A stretch of 64,000 bases of DNA from Jiella pacifica (GTDB lineage Bacteria > Pseudomonadota > Alphaproteobacteria > Rhizobiales > Rhizobiaceae), in NCBI RefSeq assembly GCF_010500815.1, contig NZ_JAAAMG010000018.1, forward strand, positions 55,082 to 119,081, given 5' to 3'. Below the pieces are notes generated by a model. The model was not told the DNA's origin. It saw only the letters and a program-made list of their open reading frames with translations, and ran no database searches. Within the stretch, counting starts at the first letter, position 1. Each line of letters begins with the position of its first letter. Shown here piece by piece: positions 1 to 10,447 of the stretch. The position numbers were made by a program, and so were the translations under genes.

Positions 1-651
1 GTAGGCGATGTCGTCGGAAATCGCCGCCGCCTGGGCTTCGAGATCGGCGAAGCGATCGAGGCCGAGCGGCAGGAGGGCGTCGAAGTCGAGGATCGGCCGG
101 GGAACGGGATGGGGGACCCGGGCATGCGGGCCGGTCAACGGGCCGTTATGCTTGACGAGCCCCTCCAGGGTCTCGAAGGCGAGGTTCAGCCCGTCGAAAT
201 CGGCATAGCGGCGCTCCAGCGTCGTCACGATCCGCAGCGACTGGGCGTTGTGGTCGAAGCCGCCGAAGGCCTTCATCTTCCGGTCGAGCGCCCGCTCGCC
301 GGCATGGCCGAAAGGTGTGTGGCCGAAATCGTGGACGAGCGCCACCGCCTCGGTCAGGTCCTCGTCGAGCCCGAAGGCCCGCGCCAGGGCTCGGGCGACC
401 TGCGAAACCTCGATCGTATGGGTCAGGCGCGTGCGGTAGGTGTCGCCCTCATAGGGCACGAAGACCTGGGTCTTGTGCTTCAACCGGCGAAAGGCGGCGG
501 AGTGGACGATGCGGTCGCGGTCGCGCTGGAAGGGTGTGCGGGTCGGGCTGGCATGCTCGGCGACGAGCCGCCCGCGCGACGCGGCAGGGTCCTCGCCATA
601 GATCGACCGGCCGAGCGGCAGGTCCGGTCGTATGATCGAACGCTCCGTCAT
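1..651 (-). CDS. dgt: dGTPase-like triphosphohydrolase, N-terminal part (runs off the left edge)
   Basis: Deoxyguanosinetriphosphate triphosphohydrolase-like HD-domain protein, hydrolysing dNTP to nucleoside plus triphosphate in the cytoplasm. The 217 visible codons begin at an ATG at 651 and continue past base 1. The HD signature is plain: an [10 protein letters not shown] segment supplies the first metal histidine (about residue 75), and a [14 protein letters not shown] segment (about residue 105) gives the HD pair and the following histidine. The N-terminal [22 protein letters not shown] stretch is typical of the short alphaproteobacterial form. It is divergent from erpA, with about 120 bp between them. 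The C-terminal half is outside the window, so completeness cannot be judged. Confidence 0.93.
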   Translation of the reverse strand, partial: MTERSIIRPDLPLGRSIYGEDPAASRGRLVAEHASPTRTPFQRDRDRIVHSAAFRRLKHKTQVFVPYEGDTYRTRLTHTIEVSQVARALARAFGLDEDLTEAVALVHDFGHTPFGHAGERALDRKMKAFGGFDHNAQSLRIVTTLERRYADFDGLNLAFETLEGLVKHNGPLTGPHARVPHPVPRPILDFDALLPLGLDRFADLEAQAAAISDDIAY

Positions 652-771
652 GACCCTGTTTCGCTTCCCTGCCCCGTCGTGGCGATTGACCGGCCATGCC
701 GGCATCCATAACTAATGGGTCTGTAGCAAACAAGGAGCGGCGCGAGGCGGAAACGCGGCGTCGTCGATCAG

Positions 772-1113
772 ATGAGCGAGACACTTTCCCAGCCGGTGGT
801 CCTGTCGGACAGCGCGATCCGGCGGATTTCCTCGATCCTTTCGAAGTCCGAGAGCGGTCGGAGCCTGCGCATCTCCGTCGAGGGCGGCGGCTGCTCGGGC
901 TTTTCCTACAAATACGACCTGACCGACGAGCGGGAGGCCGACGACCTGATGATCGAGCGCGATGGCGCCCGCGTCGTCGTCGATCCGGTGTCGCTGGTCT
1001 ATCTGGAAGGCTCGGTGGTCGATTTCGTCGACGACCTGATGGGCCAGTCCTTCCAGATCCGCAATCCGAACGCCGTCGCCTCCTGCGGCTGCGGCACCTC
1101 CTTCTCGATCTGA
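772..1113 (+). CDS. erpA: Iron-sulfur cluster insertion protein, A-type carrier
   Basis: A-type Fe-S carrier of the HesB/IscA/ErpA family, which receives a cluster from the assembly scaffold and passes it to apo-proteins in the cytoplasm. It is 113 residues, the usual family length. The three conserved cysteines are present: one in GGGCSGFSY (about residue 42) and two in the C-terminal CGCGTSF. The ErpA name rather than IscA or SufA is chosen from context and the C-terminal form, so the exact paralogue is less certain than the family. It is followed 9 nt later by xth on the same strand, so the two are probably cotranscribed. Confidence 0.93.
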   Translation: MSETLSQPVVLSDSAIRRISSILSKSESGRSLRISVEGGGCSGFSYKYDLTDEREADDLMIERDGARVVVDPVSLVYLEGSVVDFVDDLMGQSFQIRNPNAVASCGCGTSFSI

Positions 1114-1122
1114 CCGCGCCGG

Positions 1123-1905
1123 ATGCTGATCGCCACCTGGAACATCAATGGCGTCAAGGCGCGTCTCGACGCCCTTCTCGCCTGGCTCGAAGCCGCCTCG
1201 CCCGACATTGCCTGCCTGCAGGAGATCAAGTCCGTCGACGAGACTTTCCCGAGAGCTGCGATCGAGGCACTCGGCTATCACGTCGAGACCCATGGACAGA
1301 AGGGCTTCAACGGCGTCGCCCTGCTCTCCAAGACGAAGCCGGCCTCGGTGCTGCGCGGCCTGCCGGGCGACGAGGCCGACGAGCAGTCCCGCTACATCGA
1401 AGGGCTTTGGATCCTGGGCGGACGGCGGCTGCGCGTCGCCTCGATCTACCTGCCTAACGGCAATCCGCTCGGCACGGAGAAATTCGCCTACAAGCTCGCC
1501 TGGATGGACCGGCTGATCGCCCATGCGAAGTCGCTCATGGACGGTGAGGAGGATCTCGTCCTGGCAGGCGACTACAACGTCATCCCGATGCCGATCGACG
1601 TGGCGAACCCGCAGGCCTGGCTCGGCGACGCGCTGTTCCAGCCGGAAAGCCGCGCGGCGCTGCGCCGGTTGGTCAATCTCGGCCTCGCCGATGCCGTCCG
1701 CCTGACGACCGACGAAGCCAAGATCTATACGTTCTGGGACTATCAGGCCGGCGCCTGGCAGAAGAACAACGGCATCCGCATCGACCATCTCCTGGTCTCG
1801 CCCGAGGTGCAGGACCGGCTGGTCTCCGCCGGCATCGACAAGCATGTCCGCGGCTGGGAGAAGCCATCCGACCACGTGCCGGTGATGATCCAGCTCGGGG
1901 CTTGA
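1123..1905 (+). CDS. xth: Exodeoxyribonuclease III / AP endonuclease
   Basis: Exonuclease III family enzyme that cleaves DNA at abasic sites and degrades 3' ends during base-excision repair. The 260 residues match the usual length. Visible motifs are WNINGVKAR at the start, LQEIK with the metal-binding glutamate (about residue 34), LAGDYNVIP with the catalytic Asp/Asn (about residue 150), a GIRIDHLLVS segment and the C-terminal SDHVPV Asp-His pair. It lies directly after erpA and converges on exoR with only 6 nt between stop codons; a weak 4-bp GGGC/GCCC hairpin with no T-run sits at the junction. Confidence 0.95.
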   Translation: MLIATWNINGVKARLDALLAWLEAASPDIACLQEIKSVDETFPRAAIEALGYHVETHGQKGFNGVALLSKTKPASVLRGLPGDEADEQSRYIEGLWILGGRRLRVASIYLPNGNPLGTEKFAYKLAWMDRLIAHAKSLMDGEEDLVLAGDYNVIPMPIDVANPQAWLGDALFQPESRAALRRLVNLGLADAVRLTTDEAKIYTFWDYQAGAWQKNNGIRIDHLLVSPEVQDRLVSAGIDKHVRGWEKPSDHVPVMIQLGA

Positions 1906-1911
1906 GGCCCG

Positions 1912-2751
1912 TCAGTTGTTGGCGCTCACCACCGCGCCCGCCGTCGGCCCCACCTGCCGGTCGACATAGGCCTGAGCCTGCCGCCGCACGTCTTCGCTGG
2001 CCACCGAGAACGTCTCTTCCTGCAGCGGGCGGATCCATTGCTGATCGCTCGCGCCAGCATCCTTCAGCGCCATCGTCAGCATGGCGAGACCGCGCACCGG
2101 CTCGGGCCTCAGCGAAATCGTCTTGCCGTCGAAGAGCAGATAGCCGAGCAGCGCCTCGGCGCCGACATGGCCCTTTTCGGCAGCAAGGTTGAGCCACCTC
2201 GCCGCCTGGCGGGGATTGGCACGGCCACCCTCGCCGTTGAGCAGCATCCGCCCGAGTTCGAACTGCGCCTTGGCGTCGCCGAAGAACGATGCGGCGTGGA
2301 AATAGAACTGCCGCGCCCGCGGCAGGTCCACCGTCACCGGGCTGTTCGTGATCCCCAGCCGGAGATAGTCGGCCAAGGCGACGACGGCGCTCGCGACATA
2401 GGCGGCGTTCGAGTAGTTGCCGGTCTCGTCATCCTGGTCGCGAACGATCTGCTCGAAGATCTTGAACGCCTCGTAGTCGTTCTCGGGCACGCCGTCGCCC
2501 TCGGCATACATCTTGCCGAGCTTCCAGCGGGCCCCGGGATGACCCTTGTCGGCGGCGTAGCGCAATGCTTCGAAGGCCTCGAGCTTCTCGCCGCGCTTAT
2601 AGGCCTTGAAGCCGAACGAAAACAGCTCGAGCGGCCCCGCATCCGGGTTGACCTGCGCGTCCGGATCGAGCGCCAGGGCGCCCTGGCCGAACGACAGCAA
2701 CGCTGCCGAGGCCAGAGCGAGAGCCAGAAGACGTCCCTTAAATGTCTGCAT
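1912..2751 (-). CDS. exoR: ExoR-like periplasmic Sel1-repeat regulator of exopolysaccharide
   Basis: Resembles rhizobial ExoR, a periplasmic protein that binds the ExoS sensor and holds the ExoS/ChvI two-component system inactive, so repressing succinoglycan and promoting motility (established in Sinorhizobium and Agrobacterium). The 279-residue product has a signal peptide (residues 1-28, ending ALA) and then Sel1/TPR-like units whose typical A-x-x-G-x-x-x-A-x-x-x-L-G pattern is seen near residues 66-85 (HPGARWKLGKMYAEGDGV), 155-175 and 190-205. The start codon lies inside the last codons of ilvD, giving a 14-nt overlap and suggesting translational coupling. ExoS and ChvI genes are not in this window. 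Confidence 0.88.
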   Translation of the reverse strand: MQTFKGRLLALALASAALLSFGQGALALDPDAQVNPDAGPLELFSFGFKAYKRGEKLEAFEALRYAADKGHPGARWKLGKMYAEGDGVPENDYEAFKIFEQIVRDQDDETGNYSNAAYVASAVVALADYLRLGITNSPVTVDLPRARQFYFHAASFFGDAKAQFELGRMLLNGEGGRANPRQAARWLNLAAEKGHVGAEALLGYLLFDGKTISLRPEPVRGLAMLTMALKDAGASDQQWIRPLQEETFSVASEDVRRQAQAYVDRQVGPTAGAVVSANN

Positions 2752-4462
2752 AGCAGTGCTTTTCCGCAGTGCCGCCCGGATGGGTCACCGCGCCCTTGCG
2801 GGCCGTGCCGACCTGCTGCGCATATTTCCAGATGGCGCCGGTGGGATACTCGGTCTCACGCGGTGCCCAGTCGGCCCTGCGCCGGCCGAACTCCTCCTCG
2901 CTGACGTCCACCGAGATCTCGCCCGTGGTGGCGTCGAGGGTGATCATGTCACCGTCCTTGATCAGGGCGATCGGACCGCCGACGGCTGCCTCCGGGCCCA
3001 CATGGCCGATGCAGAAGCCGCGCGTCGCGCCGGAGAAGCGCCCATCGGTGATCAGCGCGACCTTGTCGCCCATGCCCTGGCCGTAGAGGGAAGCCGTGGT
3101 GGACAGCATCTCACGCATGCCGGGGCCGCCCTTCGGCCCCTCATAGCGGATCACCAGCACCTCGCCTTCCTTGAACTCGCGCTTGTCGACGCACTTGAAG
3201 CATTCTTCCTCATTGTCGAAAACGCGGGCCGGACCGACGAAACGCAGGTTCTTGAGTCCTGCGATCTTCACGATCGCGCCGTCGGGTGCGAGATTACCCT
3301 TGAGCGAAACGACGCCGCCCGTGGTGGAAATCGGGTTCGACGTCGGACGGACGACATCCTGGTCCTCGTTCCACTTCACGTTGGCGAGATTTTCGGCAAC
3401 GGTCTTGCCGGTGACCGTCATGCAGTCGCCGTGCAGGAACCCGCCGTCGAGCAGCGCCTTCATCACCAAGGGGATGCCGCCAGCCTCGAACAGGTCCTTG
3501 GCGACGTATTTGCCGCCGGGCTTCAGATCGCCGATATAGGGGGTCTTGCGGAAGATCTCGCCGACGTCGAAGAGGTCGAACTCGATGCCGGCCTCATGCG
3601 CCATCGCCGGCAGGTGCAGCGCCGCATTGGTCGAGCCGCCGGTCGCGGCCACCGTCATTGCGGCGTTTTCGAACGCCTTGCGGGTGACGATGTCGCGCGG
3701 CCGGAGGTTCTGCTCCAGAAGCACCATCACCTGCTCGCCAGCCATCGAGCAGAAGGCGTCGCGGATCTCGTAGGGCGCCGGCGCGCCGCAGCTATAGGGC
3801 AGCGCCAGGCCGATCGCCTCGGCGACCATGGCCATGGTGTTGGCGGTGTACTGGCCGCCGCAGGAACCGGCCGACGGACAGGCCACACGCTCCATCTCGT
3901 CGAGCGTCACGTCGTCCATCTTGCCGACCGAATGCAGGCCGACCGCCTCGAAGAGATCCTGAACGACGATGTCGCGGCCCTTGTAGCGGCCGGGCAGGAT
4001 GGAGCCGCCATAGATGAAGATCGACGGCACGTTGAGCCGGATCATCGACATCATCATGCCCGGCAGGCTCTTGTCGCAGCCGGCCATGGCGACCATCGCG
4101 TCATAGGAATGGCCGCGCATCGTCAACTCGACCGAATCGGCGATCACGTCGCGGCTGGCGAGCGAGGACTTCATGCCGGCATGGCCCATGGCGATGCCGT
4201 CGGTGACGGTGATGGTGGCGAATTCGCGCGGCGTGCCGCGATTGGCGGCGACGCCCTTCTTGACCGCCTGGGCCTGGCGCTGCAGCGAGATATTGCAGGG
4301 CGCGGCCTCGTTCCAGGCCGTCGCGACACCGACCAGCGGCTGGTGAATTTGCTTGTCCGTCAAACCCATGGCGTAGAGATAGGAGCGATGCGGCGCGCGC
4401 TCCGGTCCCTCGGTCACATGGCGGCTCGGCAGCCGCGATTTGTCGATCGATTTGACGTCCAT
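2738..4462 (-). CDS. ilvD: Dihydroxy-acid dehydratase
   Basis: Converts 2,3-dihydroxy-isovalerate and -methylvalerate to 2-oxo acids in branched-chain amino-acid synthesis, using an Fe-S cluster. Three conserved cysteine segments are visible: EAAPCN, GCDKSLPG and AGSCGGQYTANTMA. The ATG at 4462 is preferred over an in-frame upstream extension because a strong GAGGGGGAAG ribosome-binding site precedes it and homologues begin with a similar MDVKS-type start. This gives 574 residues, a known length class for alphaproteobacterial enzymes. Its 3' end overlaps exoR by 14 nt on the same strand. Confidence 0.96.
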   Translation of the reverse strand: MDVKSIDKSRLPSRHVTEGPERAPHRSYLYAMGLTDKQIHQPLVGVATAWNEAAPCNISLQRQAQAVKKGVAANRGTPREFATITVTDGIAMGHAGMKSSLASRDVIADSVELTMRGHSYDAMVAMAGCDKSLPGMMMSMIRLNVPSIFIYGGSILPGRYKGRDIVVQDLFEAVGLHSVGKMDDVTLDEMERVACPSAGSCGGQYTANTMAMVAEAIGLALPYSCGAPAPYEIRDAFCSMAGEQVMVLLEQNLRPRDIVTRKAFENAAMTVAATGGSTNAALHLPAMAHEAGIEFDLFDVGEIFRKTPYIGDLKPGGKYVAKDLFEAGGIPLVMKALLDGGFLHGDCMTVTGKTVAENLANVKWNEDQDVVRPTSNPISTTGGVVSLKGNLAPDGAIVKIAGLKNLRFVGPARVFDNEEECFKCVDKREFKEGEVLVIRYEGPKGGPGMREMLSTTASLYGQGMGDKVALITDGRFSGATRGFCIGHVGPEAAVGGPIALIKDGDMITLDATTGEISVDVSEEEFGRRRADWAPRETEYPTGAIWKYAQQVGTARKGAVTHPGGTAEKHCYADI

Positions 4463-4650
4463 GTCTTCCCCCTCGTCTTTCAGCCGATTCCGGCGAAACA
4501 TCGGCCAGGATCGGGTGACGGCGTTTTGTGGCGGCAACGGGGCGCCAGTGCCGTCTCTCCGACTATAGCCGGTGCAGGGTTGCAATAGTGTTGCGGTGAA
4601 AGCACACGGCATTTTTCGCAGAAAGTCGCTGGAACCTTTTATTGCTCAAC

Positions 4651-4680
4651 GAAAAAGGCGCGCCGAGGCGGCGCGCCTTC
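4651..4680 (-). terminator. Rho-independent terminator of the fadL-type gene
   Basis: A perfect 10-bp stem (AAGGCGCGCC at 4655-4664 with its complement at 4670-4679, 5-nt loop) is followed on the minus strand by TTTTTC. It lies about 70 nt beyond the porin stop codon and would also shield ilvD from read-through. Confidence 0.88.
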
Positions 4681-4746
4681 AATGGATGGTAAATCTGCCA
4701 CAGTGTCTGCGAGCAATCCCGGCTTATGCCGGATGCGTATCTCGCT

Positions 4747-6006
4747 TCAGAAGGTGAGTCTCAGCGATGCGTTGATGCCATAGACCATGTCGTCGCCGAC
4801 CGTGGCATTGTAGTAGCTGTCCTGCGAGGTCGATTGGTCGCCGCTCGTCCAGTAGCCGACGAGGCCGCCGAAGCGCAGCTCGGCCATCTTGTTGGCCTTG
4901 AACGAAACGCCACCGGAGAGGGTGTAGAGGTCGGTGTAGGTCGTCTCCGCGCCCGTCGACACACCGCTGTCGTAGCCGACGGCCACGGCAGCGGAGATCT
5001 GGTCGTTGAAGGCATGGCCGACGCCGATCTGGGCTGTGTAGCCGTCGCGCCAGTGATAGGGGGCGTAGGAAGACGAGGAGATACCGAAGTTCGGATTGGA
5101 GATCGAGCTGACGCTCACCTCATTGGTCGACCAGTCGGTCCAGCGGAAAGAGCCGAGCAGCAGCCAGCCGGGGGCGATGCCGGTCTGGGCTTTGATGTCG
5201 ACGAACTGCGGACTGGTCGCCTCGCTGAGAGCCGATTCGACGGTAATTGGCGTTATCGGCGCATTGAGGAACGTGACGGTGCCATCGCCCGTAATGTCGT
5301 CGTGTTTCACCTCAGACCGGTACATCGCTTGGATGCGCAGAGCATATTCCGGAATTTCGTAAGCCGCTCCGATGCGGAAACCAGCCTTATAGCCCCCGTC
5401 GCTTTCGACCTCCACGCGGGTGCGGAGGCCTGCCTGGGGGCCTCTCGTAATGGTCCCGAAACTGGTCCCCTCGAAGTGGAAGTCCTCGACGAAGACGCCA
5501 CCGAGCAGACTGTAACGGCCCGAATCGGCCTGGTAACTGACACGGCAGGTCAGACCGAGTTCCTGAGATTCGAACGCCAACCGCTGAGTTTGCGAGATCG
5601 AGGTCGCCGTTGCGAAGTCAAGCCGATCGGCCGTCGACGTGCTCTGCGTCGAACTGACTTGGCTCGGCAGCGCGCCGCCCGGCGCACCGGAGTAGTCGGC
5701 GTTGGCGGCGAAGGATTCCGTTGCAGTCCCGGCGCAGCCGAACACTTCGTTGCCGAAGGAAACCGAATAGTTCGGGATCAGGTAGTCACCGGTGTAGTCG
5801 CCGAAGTCGCCGTCCTGCCCGTTGATCGACGTCAAGCCACGCTGCGGATCGACATAAGTCAGGCTGACGCGCGTGTTCATGGTGCCCGGCTCGAACAGGA
5901 TGTCCGTGTCTGCGGTGCCGCGTTGAAACCCGCCGGCGAACGCCGTGGTGCTGCACGCTGCCGCGAGGACGAGCGCGACTGAAATGCTCTTGCGATGGAT
6001 TGGCAT
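4747..6006 (-). CDS. FadL/OmpP1/TodX-family outer-membrane transport protein
   Basis: Outer-membrane beta-barrel of the FadL family, which admits long-chain fatty acids or other hydrophobic molecules. The 419 residues start at the ATG at 6006, preceded by a GGGGGGAA ribosome-binding site, and begin with a signal peptide cleaved after about residue 24 (AFA-GG). The mature N-terminus (GGFQRGTADTDILFEPGT) is like the FadL hatch region. The rest shows the alternating aromatic/polar pattern of beta strands and ends in phenylalanine (LRLTF), the usual outer-membrane insertion signal. It appears monocistronic. The substrate cannot be told from sequence. Confidence 0.85.
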   Translation of the reverse strand: MPIHRKSISVALVLAAACSTTAFAGGFQRGTADTDILFEPGTMNTRVSLTYVDPQRGLTSINGQDGDFGDYTGDYLIPNYSVSFGNEVFGCAGTATESFAANADYSGAPGGALPSQVSSTQSTSTADRLDFATATSISQTQRLAFESQELGLTCRVSYQADSGRYSLLGGVFVEDFHFEGTSFGTITRGPQAGLRTRVEVESDGGYKAGFRIGAAYEIPEYALRIQAMYRSEVKHDDITGDGTVTFLNAPITPITVESALSEATSPQFVDIKAQTGIAPGWLLLGSFRWTDWSTNEVSVSSISNPNFGISSSSYAPYHWRDGYTAQIGVGHAFNDQISAAVAVGYDSGVSTGAETTYTDLYTLSGGVSFKANKMAELRFGGLVGYWTSGDQSTSQDSYYNATVGDDMVYGINASLRLTF

Positions 6007-6601
6007 GAATTCCCCCCACTCTTCCGACGCCCGGCCTGTTTCGGCGTTGCATGGCGTCATCCAATCCATACAGCCTAGTGCAAAACTGACGAGGTGGGTA
6101 CATGGGATGAATGGTCGAATCGCCACAATTATTCTTGCAAGTCTTAATAAAAGCGGCCTCCGATGAATTAGTTACGTTATAATATACTTTCATGATGGGA
6201 ATAGCGTGACCAAAACCGGCGGGATCGGTCGCGAGGGATCAGGGAAATCGGGGTGCTCCGGACACAATTCCGCACGCTGCGTGGCGGAAATGTGACAGAA
6301 ATGACCGCTTACGAATACGTCAAAGACGGTGTGTTCAGTATTCTCTATGAACTTGCAATCCAACATCAAAAAAGTCTTGGCTGACGCTTACGTCAACGCC
6401 GCTGGCGGAGGCGAATAGGGATGTGTCAGACGGACCTCATCACCCTGACGGCCTCGGGATCAAACACGGCCCGCGCGCCATCGCGCCGAGTTCTTGCGAA
6501 GAGAGCAGAGTTGCGATCGATATACGCTCAGCACCGAATAAACGTGCCGGTGCCCCGGCAGCACGTGACGAGCAGCCGCCATCCGCCGATTCCCGACGGC
6601 G
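6007..6601. other. Intergenic region upstream of the fadL-type gene, no gene recognised
   Basis: This stretch contains a locally AT-rich part (about 6115-6200), unusual for the window, that probably holds the promoter of the porin gene transcribed to the left. Two short plus-strand open frames near 6300-6420 (27 and 23 codons) resemble nothing known. No RNA gene or repeat is recognised. Confidence 0.5.
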
Positions 6602-6640
6602 AAAAAGGAGCCGAATCCTCACCGACTCTCGGCCGGCTCC
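6602..6640 (-). terminator. Probable terminator overlapping the end of murB
   Basis: On the minus strand the last codons of murB form a stem (GGAGCCG at 6607-6613 pairing with CGGCTCC at 6634-6640, plus an inner CCGA/TCGG stem) followed by TTTTTC. It would end the murGCB transcript immediately after murB, so the usual downstream ddl-ftsQAZ genes are not merely distant but transcriptionally separated. Confidence 0.65.
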
Positions 6641-7562
6641 ACCACCCTGCCCGGGGCAAAGCGGCCCAGCCGCTTGATCTCCCACTCGAGCAAGAGGCTC
6701 GAGCTTTCCCGCACCCGCTCGCGCACGGTCTCGCCGAGAGACTCCAGATCGAAGCCGGTGGCCGCGCCGGTGTTGATCATGAAGTTGCAATGCATCTCGG
6801 ACATCTGCGCACCGCCGATGGTGAGCCCCCGGCAGCCGGCCTTGTCGATCTCCTTCCAGGCGGAGGAGCCCGCCGGATTCTTGAAGGTCGACCCCCCGGT
6901 TTTTTCACGAATCGGCTGGACGGTCTCGCGATGGGTCTGGACCTCGTCCATCTTCGCGCGGATCTCGTCCCGGTCGGCCGGATATCCTTCGAAGACGGCG
7001 CCGGTGAAGATGAGATCGCGCGCGGCTTCGGAGTGGCGATAGGAGTAGCCCATCTCCGCATTGGTCAGGACATGACGCCGCCCCCTGCGGTCGAGCGCAT
7101 GAACCTCGACGACGCGCTCCATCGTCTCGACAACGTTGGCGCCGGCGTTCATGCGCAGCGCGCCGCCGAGCGCACCGGGAATGCCGTGGTAGAAATGAAA
7201 GCCGCCGATGCCGGCTTCGAGGGCCGCCGCGGCGAGCCGCTTGTCCGGCAGGGCCGCGCCGGCGAAGAGCATCGTGTCCGACCGCTGCTCGACGTTGCCG
7301 AACCCTTTGGCCGACAGCCGGATCACCACGCCTTCGATGCCGCCGTCGCGCACCAGAAGGTTCGAACCGACCCCGACGACGAGCACCGGGATTTCGTCCG
7401 GCAGCCGCTCGAGAAACAGTGCGAGGTCGTCTTCGTCCGCCGGCTGGAACAGAAGGTCGGCCGGGCCGCCCACCTGGAACCAGGTGAGCTTGGACATCTC
7501 GGCATCCGGCTTGAGCCTGCCCCGCAATCCCGCCAGCCGGTCGCCCAGACGATCGAGCAGCG

Positions 7563-7566
<4 letters not shown>
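6619..7566 (-). CDS. murB: UDP-N-acetylenolpyruvoylglucosamine reductase
   Basis: FAD enzyme that reduces UDP-GlcNAc-enolpyruvate to UDP-N-acetylmuramate in peptidoglycan synthesis. The 315-residue product has the flavin-binding [13 protein letters not shown] segment (about residue 65), [15 protein letters not shown], and the catalytic-serine motif TGGSTFKNP (about residue 230). The ATG at 7566 overlaps the murC stop by 4 nt (ATGA), which fixes the start; a longer in-frame extension upstream lies antisense-free within murC and is rejected. It is the last gene of murG-murC-murB. Confidence 0.95.
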
Positions 7567-8990
<1,424 letters not shown>

Positions 8991-9017
8991 GGCAGTTTCC
9001 TCATTTGCGTTGGCGTT

Positions 9018-10118
9018 TCAACGATTTTCGCTCACGCCGGGCATAGAGGCAACGAGGTCGGCGAGCAAGGCGGCGGCGTTCGGCAGGCCCGTTGCCTTCG
9101 CGGCCTCCGCCATGGCCGCGGCGCGCCGCGTGTCTTCGGCAATGCCTTGGATGAGAGCGGCGAGACGCTCCGGCGTCAACTCCGCCTGTGCCGCGACGAT
9201 CGCCCCGCCGGCGGCCTCGATCTTGGCGGCATTGGCCGCCTGGTCGTGATCGAGGGCATAGGGGAACGGCACCAGGATGGCCGGGCGGCCGATCACGGCG
9301 ATCTCAGAGACGGTCGAGGCGCCAGACCGGCTGACGACGAGATGGGCGGAGCCGATTCGCGCCGCCATGTCGGCGAAGAACGGCGAGACTTCGGCTGGGA
9401 TGCCCCGTTCGCCATAGAAGGCGCGCACCCGCGCCTCGTCTTCCGCCCTCGCCTGTTGGGTGACCTTCAGGCGTCGCCGGACGCCATCCGGCAGGCATGC
9501 GATGGCCTTGGGGACAGCCTCGGAGAAGAACGCCGCGCCCTGGCTGCCGCCGAAGACGACGAGATCGAAGGTCTCGTCCGGTCCCGCCGGCTCGTAGGCC
9601 GTCTTCGCCGCTTCGATCACCGCGGGGCGCACCGGATTTCCGGTGACGGTGATCTTGCCGGCGAATGCTTCGGACGCCTTCTCCTGGGGGATGCCGGCGG
9701 CGATCTTATCGACCCGCGGCGCGAGGAACTTGTTCGCCCGACCCATGACCGCATTCTGTTCGTGGATGATGGTCGGGCGACCGGCGCGGATCGCCGCCAT
9801 CAGCGGCGGCACGGTCGGATAGCCGCCGAAGCCGACGACCACAGCGGGCCTCAGCTTGCGCACCAGCGCACCCGACTCGCGAAAGCCGCGCCAGAGGGTC
9901 CACATCGACTTCGCCACCGCGAAAGGGTTCTTCGAGGCGAAGGTGGCCGAGCGGACGCGGTGAACCTCCTGCACCGGAAACCGCTCGGCAAAACGCCCCG
10001 CCCGCTCGTCGGTGACGAGTTCGACGGTGTAGCCGCGGGCAATCAGCTCATGGGCGAGCGCCTCGGCGGGAAACAGATGGCCGCCGGTGCCGCCGGCGGC
10101 GAGAAGGATGGTGGTCAT
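9018..10118 (-). CDS. murG: Undecaprenyl-PP-MurNAc-pentapeptide GlcNAc transferase
   Basis: GT-B glycosyltransferase that converts lipid I to lipid II on the inner face of the cytoplasmic membrane. The 366 residues contain the N-terminal [15 protein letters not shown] glycine loop, the central VFGGSQGA loop (about residue 195) and the [11 protein letters not shown] segment (about residue 265) for UDP-GlcNAc binding. It is first of a three-gene mur string. Upstream is a short gap and an alcohol dehydrogenase, not ftsW/murD as in the usual dcw order. Confidence 0.96.
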   Translation of the reverse strand: MTTILLAAGGTGGHLFPAEALAHELIARGYTVELVTDERAGRFAERFPVQEVHRVRSATFASKNPFAVAKSMWTLWRGFRESGALVRKLRPAVVVGFGGYPTVPPLMAAIRAGRPTIIHEQNAVMGRANKFLAPRVDKIAAGIPQEKASEAFAGKITVTGNPVRPAVIEAAKTAYEPAGPDETFDLVVFGGSQGAAFFSEAVPKAIACLPDGVRRRLKVTQQARAEDEARVRAFYGERGIPAEVSPFFADMAARIGSAHLVVSRSGASTVSEIAVIGRPAILVPFPYALDHDQAANAAKIEAAGGAIVAAQAELTPERLAALIQGIAEDTRRAAAMAEAAKATGLPNAAALLADLVASMPGVSENR

Positions 10119-10447
10119 GGACGCTCGCGGAAAGGCGGATCAAAAAAAGCTCGGCTCCTCGTTACCGCAAAATGCGGCAAAAGCGACACGCCGCCTTTCC
10201 GCGAACGACGGATTTCCGCCCGCCATCCACCTGGCCCGTGGTCGGCAACGCTTCGAAGCACTCGCCTACGACGGCTTGCGGGGCGCGTCAGCAGCTTGGC
10301 GCTTCACACGGGCATGCGCTTCATGGGTTCCGGATTGTCCCCGGCGGATAGAAGCAGTTGCGCAGCGCCGATATGCCCGACGGAGTTTCGAGCTGTGAGA
10401 TCGCTGAAGCCGCCACCAGGCCAAAGGACAGACGCGGGACGAGGCGA
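10119..10447. other. Intergenic region between adh and murG, no gene recognised
   Basis: This gap separates the stop of the alcohol dehydrogenase from the start of murG and must contain the murG promoter if the mur genes are not read through from upstream. A seven-base A-run (10141-10147) is present, but the adjacent sequence is a direct rather than inverted repeat, so it does not form a convincing terminator. Confidence 0.4.

Noticed and set aside
1898..1910. GGGC/GCCC hairpin between the convergent xth and exoR stops
   Set aside because: Only 4 bp of stem and no U-tract on either strand.
2606..4588. A 660-codon open frame antisense to ilvD, and similar long antisense frames over hyuA and others
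   Set aside because: In GC-rich DNA the complementary frames of real genes stay open; these translations are rich in Arg/Ala/Gly without domains, while the opposite strand encodes clear families.
6301..6420. Two short plus-strand frames (27 and 23 codons) between the fadL-type gene and murB
   Set aside because: Too short, no ribosome-binding site of note and no similarity recognised.
10141..10147. A-run between murG and the alcohol dehydrogenase as a minus-strand terminator
   Set aside because: The preceding sequence is a direct repeat (CTCG...CTCG) and does not fold into a stem.
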